Part shown: piece after piece, positions 20,274 to 29,400 of the stretch
Position numbering within the stretch: position 1 is the stretch's first letter
How the letters are laid out: each line of letters opens with the position of its first letter
Assembly: GCA_963681505.1 (NCBI GenBank)
Contig: OY811976.1
Location: 1,422,359 to 1,486,358, forward strand
Direction of reading: 5' to 3'
From: Eunapius fragilis
Taxonomy: Eukaryota > Porifera > Demospongiae > Spongillida > Spongillidae
DNA length: 64,000 nt
Translations under genes and position numbers: made by a program
The notes under the pieces: generated by a model
The model's database searches: none
Told to the model about the DNA's origin: nothing
The model's input: only the letters and a program-made list of their open reading frames with translations

Positions 20274-23200
20274 CTACGTGATTTTCCAAACTGCATACTC
20301 ATCAGGAGGATATTTAGTAATTTTAGCATTCTCAGCATGTTGTGGAGAAGGACAAAGCACTATCTTGCATAAGTTGTGAGGAATTGCAAACTTCCTTAAG
20401 AAATTATCATATACTGGTGACTTAAATTTGTGCTTGCCATTGAATTGTCTGGTTGCTTGGATACAGATTGCATTACCACTGTTATCTCTATACATCATAT
20501 CAACAACTTCAAAGTTCATTTTGTGCTCAAACTGTGGCACTTCATACATAATAGGTCCCATGCTAAGTTTTTTGTTAAAATGTAAAGGAGCCCACTCACC
20601 ACCAACACAAGAAGTTATTGTTTTGGAAATCCAGTTGTCACGTCTTGAACTGCTACACAACAATTCAGCAACAACTGCCTGAAAATTGGTCTTGTCCAGT
20701 GCTTTATTGTACGATCCATTAGGAGCACTATCATTCCTTTGAAGGTCTTGTATTCTGTTTGCTAGAGCTACATGCTGCAAAAAATCGAACACAGCCAACT
20801 TTACATTAGAATTTACAAACTTTTCCTCCACATTTTCATAACAGAAAGGGTAACTTGAATGCAAATGCATCAAATGATGAGTTACGGCTGATACTCTCTT
20901 AAATAGCTCGAGACATGACACGTCAGATTCCTTTAAATTCTGTAGGGTGTATTGTGATTCTGCTTTGTATTCCACATACATACTTTCTGAACAAAACACG
21001 TATCGTATTAATCCTCCAATATGATTAAAACGATCACAAACAAGTTGCTCATCAAATTTAGGATCTGCAGCATATTTCTGAATATGTACAAGTTCTTGCA
21101 GTGTATATGGCGACATATACAATGAACGCGAAAACCCCTCTTGCTTCTTATACTCATGATACTTACTCTCTCGTCTGACAGACAAAAAATACATACAAAT
21201 GGGAGCGAACTTGATGAAAGGAGCACATTCTTCTTGCTGGGGATCAAAAAGATAAATTGGAGTTTTACTCCACCCCTTAAAAAACTGCACTGTGCACCCC
21301 ATTGTGAGTCTAACTATGTAAGCCGTTTTCTTCCGAAGCAAGTACATATATAGGTTTGGGCCTAACTGTCTGAACACCACATCAGTTATTTCACTCTTAT
21401 CCTTACACAAACGCCACAGAAGGTAATACTGAAACATTGACTTTCCAATTCCTGGATTTCCAAGAAGTACTGTTTTCTTTTCTTCCATAAAGCGATCAAA
21501 TAGTTCTTTATAAAATGATCTTACAAAGATACAATTTGACATTACTGAGCAATCCTGTATGTCGGAAATACTATATTTCAGTTTGATCACATCAAATGAT
21601 TTGGATATGTTGGTTTCATCAGCTTTAGATAATGCTGATAGTAAATTTGAATGCAATTCATCCATTTCATTCACCTCAAGATGCTGTAAAACATAATTAG
21701 GGATGATATCCAAATCTGAAACAGAAAGTAATGTCTTTCAGTTGCATTGTAACAGTGACACAGAAAATCATACTTTTTCACATGGGAAAGGTTGGAGTGA
21801 GCTTACAGTTATGGTCAAGGGACTGGGTCTTTGAAATATGTAAAAGGCGTGGAATGAATTTAATTTACCACCCTTTCAGCTTTAAAATGATACCTTACAT
21901 GATACTATTCAACAATTAGTGAAAAGTACAAAGGATGCATGTTTATAGTAGGTCAAAAAGGTCTGCAAATATATAACCCAAATTATTCTCACGCCACTTT
22001 TCAATCTTCAAACAAGGTGAAGTAGGGTACACTCTTGTAGCTTGTACAGAAATGGCGAAACTGTCGGACAAAATAGGCATATCCAATTCTGCACAGAAGT
22101 AGTTCTAAAAGCCCTTGTGTACATAACAATAGCCCTACGCCACTTTTCCATCACAGATCACATTTCTGTATTAAAAGGCGCTATGCCTGAGCAGTAGCTG
22201 TCAGCCCTACGTGGATTTTGCAAAATGGTTCATAACTCTTGAGAGAGCAAACGGTGGTATCAAGATTAATAAAGCAAGAAGTCGATACATGTAGTAACTA
22301 CATTTTAATGACAAACCATACCATTTCGAACGGATTAGTAGTTTTCGTACTTTTACCTTAATGGCTCCTATTCAATGTATTGCGCACGTGACGTGTTTCC
22401 AATCCCTGTATATACTATCTTTGATAACTGCAAGCAAACCAGCAGTGTTCTCCCTAGGGAAAAAAAAGTAGAGTGGCAAAGGGGGAGGTACCCCTCCTGC
22501 CCTGCAAGGGGGTATGGGGGAGCGCTGGGAGCTCTCCCATGAAGTTTTTGCAGTTTTTGTGCTTAACCACTACCAAAACATGTGTCATTTATTATTAATG
22601 GAGGTCAGTCCATGTCATTTTAATCACTATTGCTTTTTCAGCACAACTTTATAGATGTGAGGCAATGTGCTCAGTGATACAAGAATGAACCAGAAGATAG
22701 CATGCAAAAGTTAATTTGAACTGAAGAAGAGTTGATATGATAGGCTCGGAGTTTCCTATTAGTAATCGAGCTCCATTTGTTTACAGCTGATTCAAAGCCA
22801 AACTCATCAAGAGAAGGGCCTTCTATACTGATACGAAGTAAAGCATCTAATGTGACTGATTTAAGCCTATTTCATATTCGAGTTTTCACTTTCATTGTTT
22901 AGAATGCACGTTCACAATCAGCAGTATTGATTGGAATCACGAGCCAAATTAGCTAAGCAAGATAGCTGTGGGTAGACAGGGTTTAGCTTTCCACTTACAA
23001 GATCTTTTATTACTTCAATTGTTTTACCATTACCCTAATGATCTTGTAGCAGTTAGTAGAAGTAATTCACAATGTGAGGAACTTTGATTTGACCCTGGCA
23101 AAAAGTTTCTTGAGATCCTGCCAAAAAACATATACCAGCAAAATGCTCTGTTAGCTACCAGAATCAGCAAGTTTCAGGTTGGGAACTCGCTATTTACAAT

Positions 23201-23938
23201 TTGTGTTTGGCCTTGAGCGTCTACATGTTAAGCAATTTGGCTGGCATTTCAATGTTAAAAATATGGTTATCCATAGTTACAAATCGGTGTTATCTGCCAC
23301 TGTCATTTCTATTTATACAATGTACCTGCATAGACAATTATTCAATAGCTAAGCTAGCTATTTAGATGTACATTGCGTATGCATGCATCTCTCCCACATA
23401 TACATATGCACATGCGCATTTCTATAATCTGGTTCTGCAAGTAACAGCATGATATGAAATTTGCCCAACCATCACCAAGATGAAAATTCATTGCTTAATG
23501 CAGTATGTGGTGCGAACTGCTTGTGTAAACTAACCTTCAAAATATAACTTTGGCTTTTTGGCTGCGGCTTCACCTACACAAAGGGACAAGGAAGGAAGGA
23601 AGGAAGGAAGGATGGAAGGAAGGATGGATGGATGGATGGATGGATGGAACTAACCATCAATTGGTACATCAATAAAGTAGTTTCCACTGAAATTATCTGG
23701 TAGATATATATAATCGTTGTCAATATCACACGTTTCTTGTATATTCCTGTCACATGTAAGAATGAATTACTACACATATTTATGAATGACTGACTCACTC
23801 TTCAAGATAGTATAAACCATTTGCTTTGCTGCAGAAATTTTTCACTGCAGACAAACTTACACATCTCTTTCCAGCAAAAGTCGTGACTTTAAAATGTCTT
23901 CGTAGTTCTCGAAAGAGCACAACAATTTTATCTGCCAT
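20274..23938 (-). CDS. CR (Crinkler/RHS)-type protein: header domain, P-loop NTPase, nuclease-like C-terminus
   Basis: Three exons join in frame: 23938-23799 (ATG at 23938), 23746-23655 and 21715-20274, with GT/AG borders (GTGAGT, GTTAGT; TGTGACAG, CTGTTTCAG) in phases 2 and 1. The total is 1674 bases, 557 aa. Residues 1-78 are a small header (KIVVLFRELRRHF near the start, DYIYLPDNFSGNYFIDVP near its end) that could be a beta-grasp fold. Residues 163-170 are a Walker A loop GNPGIGKS followed by MFQYYLLWRL. FLSVRRESKYHEYKK and YMSPYTLQELV follow, as in the NTPases of Crinkler and trypanosome RHS proteins. The C-terminus has FEVVDMMYRDNSG...IQATRQFNGKH (about 480-506), resembling the D...QxT pattern of the linked restriction-endonuclease-like domain. 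In this family the NTPase-nuclease pair is linked to transposons and to secreted or intracellular effectors; the role here is inferred. The first two exons recur at 31991-32306. Confidence 0.7.
21716..23654 (-). other. Long intron of the CR-type gene
   Basis: 1.94 kb between the header exons and the NTPase exon. It holds AT-rich repeat debris and a small GC-richer patch (22470-22555), and ends on a GGAA/GGAT microsatellite. No coding sequence seen. Confidence 0.55.
23581..23646. repeat. GGAA/GGAT tetranucleotide microsatellite
   Basis: Runs of GGAA then GGAT immediately after the second header exon (inside the intron, minus strand). The duplicated header copy has a diverged GGAC/GGAT array at the same place (31945-31983), so it predates the duplication. 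Confidence 0.85.
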
Positions 23939-24060
23939 AATTACACTAGAATAATCCAATTTCAGCCATTAGAATGCTAACAATTTATTCTACAATCCAT
24001 ATGCTTCATAACCATCAACATGAGTGCTAATATATGCATTGTTTTTCTCATCCTTTCATT

Positions 24061-24913
24061 TTAAAGAGAAAGGTAAGGGTGGCCATGGGTGAAGAGAAGG
24101 GTGACTATAACTTTTATTAACACTGGTGGCAATACCTCTTCCTCTTTTCTCAAACTCTTGATTTTCTGCCTCCTCGCCTCCCTTCTTCCTCTTCTTCTTC
24201 CTCTCTTCTTTGGTAGGGAGCTGGGCCAGAGCTACAAAAAATTTACCATCAACTACTAAATATTCCTCTCCTACCCTGCCCACATGCACACCACCTCCCT
24301 ACACACCCACCACTTTTATTAACACTGGTGGCAATACGTCTTTTCTCAGACTCTTCATTTTCTGCCTCCTCGCCTCCCTTCTTCCTCTTCTCCTTCCTCT
24401 CTTCTTTGGTAGGAAGCTGGGCCAAAGCTACTAAAAATTAACCATCAACTACTAAACATTCCTCTCCTACCCTGCCCACGCGCACACCACCTCCCTACAC
24501 ACCCACCACTTTTATTAACACATGTGGCAATACCTCTTTTCTCAGACTCTTCATTTTCTGCCTCCTCATAACTGCCTCCCTTCTCTTCTTCGGTAAGGAG
24601 CTGGGCCAGAGCTACTAGCAAGAGTGATTATTTTCAAATGTGTTTTGATCAGTTTGACTTTGAACTGTATACATACCAACAGGAGGGGAGATATCGGCAC
24701 TTCCAGTGCCATGGGTGAGGGGTGCTTGAACTGCTGGATGGGCTTGTCCAAAGCATGCCATACATGGACAGAAACGTTATGCCTTACAGAGATTTTTGTT
24801 AACCTACCAACAGTTTTTTTCTTTTTTGGATTTCGCAATATGGGTGAGTTGAGTTTCACTTGCTCATCTTCAGTACTAGTTGACCTTTCTCTTTTTCTCT
24901 TCTCTGGCGTCAT
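24061..24913 (-). CDS. Basic protein with a triplicated exon
   Basis: Four exons join in phase 0: 24913-24677, 24611-24534, 24427-24338 and 24231-24061, with GTATGT/GTATTG donors and GTAG acceptors; 191 aa. Exon 1 encodes a lysine/arginine-rich start (MTPEKRKRERSTSTEDEQ) and VHVWHALDKPIQQFKHPSP. Exons 2-4 are copies of one unit (LWPSSLPKKRR... and KSLRKE), each with its own flanking intron sequence, lying in a tandem array of about 200-bp units. The alternative phase (ALAQLPTKEE...) is also open, but only phase 0 fits the donor of exon 1. The third copy runs past its donor to a stop at 24061. The basic clusters could serve as nuclear localisation signals. The stop lies 116 bases before the next acceptor, which opens the CR-type gene, so the two may be neighbours or parts of one transcript. 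No domain recognised. Confidence 0.5.
24112..24616. repeat. Tandem array of exon-containing units of about 200 bp
   Basis: Two and a half copies of a unit that begins TTTTATTAACACTGGTGGC, includes TTTTCTGCCTCCTC and AGCTGGGCC, and ends with ACACACCCACCACT. Each contains one exon of the basic-protein gene on the minus strand plus intron. Copies differ by small indels that mostly keep multiples of three in the exon. Confidence 0.85.
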
Positions 24914-25594
24914 CTTTGGGAAAGAATAGAATTATTGATATGCTACAGTGGAAATTGTCCCTAAAATTTTTTTGGGTGTATTTTAACTTAAACGTGACAC
25001 AACAATATGCAGTATTAAAATTCTGACCAAACATTTGTAAACAATCACCAGAAATAAGGAACATCATGTGATTAATATGTCGGTTGATTTCTGTTTTTCT
25101 CTGTTTAGCAAATGTCTCAGCTCTGAGGCAGCAGATCCACACAAAAATTGGTGTGTAAAGGTACCATAAACCTGCCAAACGTTTGGACGAATCACATTTC
25201 AAAATCTGAGAAATACTTTGTGTTTTTTCATGCGAGACACACGTTTGTCTAGGTCGAAAAGTGATCAACCAGTGGTTCAAAGCGGCAGCTTCAGGATTAC
25301 CCCTCGGAGCCTTTCTTTGCTTCAATGATACCCAAGCATGATTTGCCTGTTTACCTGCACGCCTCCCTGAATCCGCCACTGGGTAGTGACATTATTGCAA
25401 TATCATGTTATTAATTACAGGTTGGATAAGGCTCTAGCTGAGCCCAGGATATCCAGTGAGGCTTAGCCTCCAGCCTCAGTTCCTGAGGAACAGCCCCTGG
25501 CAGTCCCTGGCTACGAGGCAATGAGGTGTGATACCCTAGCGCCATAGGCACTAGGATATCACCGCGCCTACGGCGCCGCCAAGGCGGTGGGGGA

Positions 25595-25665
25595 GTGTTT
25601 GTAATTTAAAGGTAAAATTTCTGTCTTTGGAATAGAAAATAGGGGTTCAAGTCCCTTCAGACATT
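25595..25665 (+). tRNA. trnQ: Mitochondrial tRNA-Gln (UUG), numt copy
   Basis: The 71-base sequence folds as a cloverleaf. The acceptor stem is GTGTTTG/CAGACAT with two G-U pairs, the D stem ATTT/AAAT, and the anticodon stem TCTGT/ATAGA. The loop is CTTTGGA (anticodon TTG), and the T stem AGGGG/CCCTT has loop TTCAAGT. The discriminator is T. As part of a nuclear insert it is probably not expressed. Confidence 0.75.
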
Positions 25666-25667
25666 AA

Positions 25668-25966
25668 ATGTACTACAAATATTTAACAGTTGGTAATATA
25701 TTGTTTATATTAGGAGTTTTAGGAATAGCGTTAAATAGGAGTAATCTTATAATAATGTTAATGTCAATAGAATTGATGTTATTAGCTTTTTTATTTTATT
25801 TTTAATAAACTCAGTTGTCATAGATAATTTAATAGGACAAATATTTACAATATTGATATTAACCGTAGCGGCTGCTGAATCAGCCATTGGGTTAGTAATT
25901 TTAGTTGCCTATTATAGGGTTAGGGGTACAATAGCTGTGAGATCATTAAATCTTTTAAGAAAATAG
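25668..25966 (+). pseudogene. nad4L: nad4L, mitochondrial NADH dehydrogenase subunit 4L, numt copy with one frameshift
   Basis: ATG at 25668 opens a frame with [16 protein letters not shown] and [10 protein letters not shown], the conserved start of ND4L. After TTTTATTTT the frame hits TAATAA. One base further on it continues correctly as [14 protein letters not shown], then [20 protein letters not shown], and ends LRK-stop at 25966. About 99 codons match the whole subunit. A single missing T in the T run near 25797-25803 would explain the break. It encodes a hydrophobic complex I subunit in mitochondria; here it is a non-functional nuclear copy. Confidence 0.85.
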
Positions 25967-26182
25967 AGGAGCACCGGCAGCTTGCTGTCGGTAGCCTTGC
26001 ATCGGACTGACTACATCGGCGACCTGAGACATTATAGGTGTCCGGGGCTGCTGGAGCCTATAAGGCTTCCGCCTGGGTAGGTGGCTCGTAGCCCGGGACA
26101 GTTCCACAGCGCAAAGGCTATAGCCTCACTGCACCAGAGGTCCTATTAGGCTATCGCCTTATACACGATAGATGGATGGATG

Positions 26183-26314
26183 GCATGTGATGGTCTGTAT
26201 AGACCTTGGTAAGCACGTGATGGTTTGTAGAGACCTTGGTAAGCATGTGATGGTCTGTAGAGACCTTGGTAAGCACGTGATGGTCTATAGAGACCTTGGT
26301 AAGCATGTGATGGT
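26183..26314. repeat. 30-bp tandem repeat, about 4.4 copies
   Basis: Units of CATGTGATGGTCTGTAGAGA followed by CCTTGGTAAG, with C/T variation at the CAYGTGATGG site, start about 18 bases after the numt. Confidence 0.85.
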
Positions 26315-27585
26315 ACAAATAGGTGTCAAATCCCTCTCACTTGACTTTGAAGGCAATAACTTGGATTGTGTGGTAGCTCTGCCACTTCCTTCTCTACAGA
26401 GGTGGTAATGAATTCTAAAAGAATTGCAGTTGTGAGAACCCAAAGTTGAGAGAATCGAAGTGTGGGTTCTTTCTACATTCACCTTTTCCATTTCCAGCTT
26501 CTTTTTCTCATTCAGCTCACCTGTTTGACTTAACGGTTTACCCGCGGATGTCGCTTACAAGCGACACAATTATTACGTACGGTTGCCAAGACTTTCTTAT
26601 GAAAAAAAGGGGACGAAGTAAAGACTTACATGTGTGGAACTATTAAGGGAAAGTTCCATGGTGGAGACTGCGGAGTTATGATGGTAGTGTAGCTGTTGTG
26701 CATGAAGACATTATTCGTTGCTCCATGAAATTTAATCCATGTAATAAGTTCACCAAATCCTGCTGCAAATGTTCAAGTGGGTACAAGATAAATCAGGGCA
26801 TCTGTAGAAAAATTTGAATCCAGTACTCCTCCATCTGTCATAATGCTACAGTTTGCACAAACACTCAAGTGCCAACACAAGCATCAAGAGCACCATTTGA
26901 TACACAAAACTGGATGGTTGAATGAGATGCATATGGAGGCTGCTAATGTACTACCATATAATCTCAGATAAACGCTGCAGCGTTTATTCGGAACTAAATT
27001 AATTTTTTCAAGTGCTCTTGGGATTTAAGTGCTTTCTCTGCATACACTGTACCTCACTTTTTAGGGACTGTTGTGTCTACCCATTGCCTGCGCCCGCGGT
27101 TAGGCATCACCCTGTCCCCAGCCCCGTCTCCGCTACCAATTGCACAGTGGCTTCCGAATGCGCAGTCGGCCTTACAACCACTAATGTAGAACAGCGCATG
27201 CCTTGGTACGAGGTTCCAATGCCTATGCAATGATAGATATCAACACTTAGCAGAAATCAAGTCACATATATCAAGATTCAATACATATACATTTTGAGTA
27301 CATGTACAAGGGGTCAGTGTAAAAAAATATTTATATATAGAATCACAGAAGGCATAAGTGGGTAAACTGATGCATATAGACGTTCAATAGGTTGAGAGAG
27401 TTAAAGTTGAATCAAAGCACACAAGGCTACTGTCTACACTTTCACTTATGTGAGGGAGAGAGGGATGGGATGGGAGGGAGAGGGGATGGGAGGGGAGAGA
27501 GGAAGAGAGAGGCTGGGAGGGGAGAGGGGAAAGAGGGTAAGGAAGGGGAGAGGTGAAGAAAAACATATAGGAGCTAAATATGTGT
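26315..27585. other. No gene recognised; palindrome and polypurine tract
   Basis: Contains a perfect 20-base palindrome ATAAACGCTGCAGCGTTTAT at 26968-26987 and a GGGAGAGG-rich polypurine tract at about 27450-27555. Short frames at 26172-26646 overlap the tandem repeat and show no domain. Confidence 0.45.
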
Positions 27586-29400
27586 TCATTCTCTAGAGTT
27601 AAATATCTCACTAATAGTTTTCGTGTCCTGAGGTAGGTCATCAATAAATGTAGTAAACGTTTCGTCTAGGGTTTCAGGACTTAAGTCGGATTCTAATGCT
27701 GCCATGACAAAGGAGGAGATAAACTCTTTTGTGCTTGAAGCCATTGCAAACAATTGCACATAGTCAATATACATGTTCTGCAGCTGAGGATAAAGATCAC
27801 TTGACACATAGAGATGAGCTGAACAATCTAAAGCTTTGTCTACCCGCTCATAGTCTATTAAAACAGGAATATAGCTGGATGGTGTGAGCCTTCTGTAACA
27901 TATATTTGGAAGCCGCACATCAAGATGTGCAAGGTTCAGGGAATAATGCATGAGTTTCAGACTTTCGCGAACTTCAGTGCAAATGTATTGCATGCAAGGT
28001 TTGGCATCAAGATTAGCTAAAGGTGGTAAGAGTTGCTCAAAAATGTAGAATTGGCCCAAACTTTGCACACGTACAATTGGCACACAAAAACGTTGTATCT
28101 CAGTTGCATCCAAGGTTCGAAGCACAGCATTAGCATCATTGAATTTAAGTTCAGACATAGAATGGACAAAATATTTTACAATGCAGCTCTTATCTTGTTT
28201 TGATTTGGATGCCAATTGAAATACAAATGATGGTGCAGAAGGCAATTGAACTATTTCCAAATCGTTAGTTTTCAACCAACCCAAACTTTTGCATTGCTGT
28301 AGTTGTTTGTTTAATGGAGTTGGTGTTACTAAGTTTGCAGTGATAACCTGCTGTAGCTCCTGTTCAGTAAGCTTGAAAAGGAAAGATGAGTTAACATCAG
28401 GAGATGATTTCAAATTCTGCACTAACATATTCTTAGCACTTTGGACCACATCGTTTAATGCAGTCCAGGCTTCGTTATATTGTAATGCTTCATAAGTGGT
28501 ACGAAAATGCATCTTTTCTATTACCCATTTAACAGATACTTTAATTGGTGCAGTTGCTAGTCTTGCTTTCTTTTTCCTTGGCTGTTGAGAGGTATTTTCC
28601 AAATCTTCGATGATAGAGGTATCTGCCTCAGTTTCCTCAGTTCTTTGATCATCATCATCATCAACTTGAGCATCATAGACGTCAGTAGCTACGCTCGCAT
28701 TCGTATCCTTTGGTTCTGTATGCCTTGGGAAAGCGAAACCAAAAAGTTCCCCAGTTACTATACCTATGCTTCTCAATAGCCTATGATGTTCCACTAATCT
28801 AAATGCACAACAGAGAGCTGTTTGCATTATGGTACTAGACTGTTCTTCTATGTATAGTAGTGGAACACCCCATGATCTTACATCCTTCAATAAAGTAAAT
28901 GCTTGTTTTTGAAATGTACTATCATTGATTGGGAATAAATGTGAGACAGAGTGGTAAAAAATCACAACATCCGGTTTCATCGAAGGTGAACAAAACTTCC
29001 AAGATCTTAGTAATTTGAACAAAGCAACTTCACAACGCGGAATCAATATATATCCATTCTCGCAAACAACACCGAAAATTCTGTACACCCCTTTTCTATT
29101 TTTGGCATAAACAATGTTAGACGTAGTTGTACTTTCACAAAGCTGCAAAGCAACTCTCATCATAAACAGATTTTCATAATAGGTTTTAATTGATCTGCCA
29201 CCACTATATTGTTTTATCTGGCTTGCTACATTCGTACTCAAATTGTCATCAGGAGATACAGTATCAGGTACATCAATTTCTCTAGGCATGGGTACCATTT
29301 TAACATCCATGAATTGATTTAGCGCCAGAGTAGAAGTAGAAGGAGATGAATAAGATGTCACTTTACTCTGTGTTACATTCTTTGCTCTATCAGGGGCTTG
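27586..29400 (-). CDS. Terminal exon encoding a kinase-like protein with an uncharacterised N-terminal domain
   Basis: A 604-codon open frame begins right after a strong acceptor (pyrimidine tract then TTTGTAG at 29401) and ends at TGA/TAG 27586. It is the last exon of a gene or a near-complete single-exon gene (first internal ATG near 29311). Counting from the first codon given by the GTG at 29361, CIVKYF (about 388) resembles the VAIK lysine, HLDVRLPNI (479-487) the HRDxxxxN catalytic loop with D481 and N486, and LIDYE (D503) the DFG metal site. The catalytic triad is intact. An acidic/basic linker (DDDDDQRTEE..., QQPRKKKARL) separates this from an N-terminal domain with ENLFM, KPDVVIFY and LLYIEEQ, spaced somewhat like a PD-(D/E)XK nuclease fold; that reading is weak. 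Kinase-like C-termini occur among Crinkler-type effectors. The header exons at 31991-32306 lie 2.6 kb upstream on the same strand, but phases do not join directly. Confidence 0.65.
   Translation of the reverse strand, partial: QAPDRAKNVTQSKVTSYSSPSTSTLALNQFMDVKMVPMPREIDVPDTVSPDDNLSTNVASQIKQYSGGRSIKTYYENLFMMRVALQLCESTTTSNIVYAKNRKGVYRIFGVVCENGYILIPRCEVALFKLLRSWKFCSPSMKPDVVIFYHSVSHLFPINDSTFQKQAFTLLKDVRSWGVPLLYIEEQSSTIMQTALCCAFRLVEHHRLLRSIGIVTGELFGFAFPRHTEPKDTNASVATDVYDAQVDDDDDQRTEETEADTSIIEDLENTSQQPRKKKARLATAPIKVSVKWVIEKMHFRTTYEALQYNEAWTALNDVVQSAKNMLVQNLKSSPDVNSSFLFKLTEQELQQVITANLVTPTPLNKQLQQCKSLGWLKTNDLEIVQLPSAPSFVFQLASKSKQDKSCIVKYFVHSMSELKFNDANAVLRTLDATEIQRFCVPIVRVQSLGQFYIFEQLLPPLANLDAKPCMQYICTEVRESLKLMHYSLNLAHLDVRLPNICYRRLTPSSYIPVLIDYERVDKALDCSAHLYVSSDLYPQLQNMYIDYVQLFAMASSTKEFISSFVMAALESDLSPETLDETFTTFIDDLPQDTKTISEIFNSRE

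Larger units (their letters stand above)
25420..26165 (+). other. Nuclear insertion of mitochondrial DNA (numt)
   Basis: A block of distinct composition holds a mitochondrial tRNA-Gln and a nad4L gene in the same orientation, two bases apart. Left and right of them (about 25420-25590 and 25967-26165) are many short GC-rich palindromes such as CGCGCCTACGGCGCCGCC, ACCGGCAGC...GCTGTCGGT and CTAGCGCCATAGGCACTAG. Such hairpin elements are known from intergenic regions of spongillid sponge mitochondria, so I infer that the insert includes mitochondrial spacers. The edges are approximate. Confidence 0.75.

Noticed and set aside
23574-23798. Minus-strand frame with ...GIYKKRVILTTII... over the second header exon
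   Set aside because: It is the wrong phase of that exon; the phase joining exon 1 and the NTPase exon gives a different, globular-looking peptide.
24966-25379. 167-codon minus-strand frame 25379-24876 as one gene
   Set aside because: Only its first 35 or so codons resemble another coding copy; the rest overlaps a non-coding dispersed repeat that is out of frame in its sister copy at 16150-16460.
27384-27644. 86-codon minus-strand frame (Pro/Ser/Leu-rich)
   Set aside because: Encoded by the polypurine tract; low complexity only.
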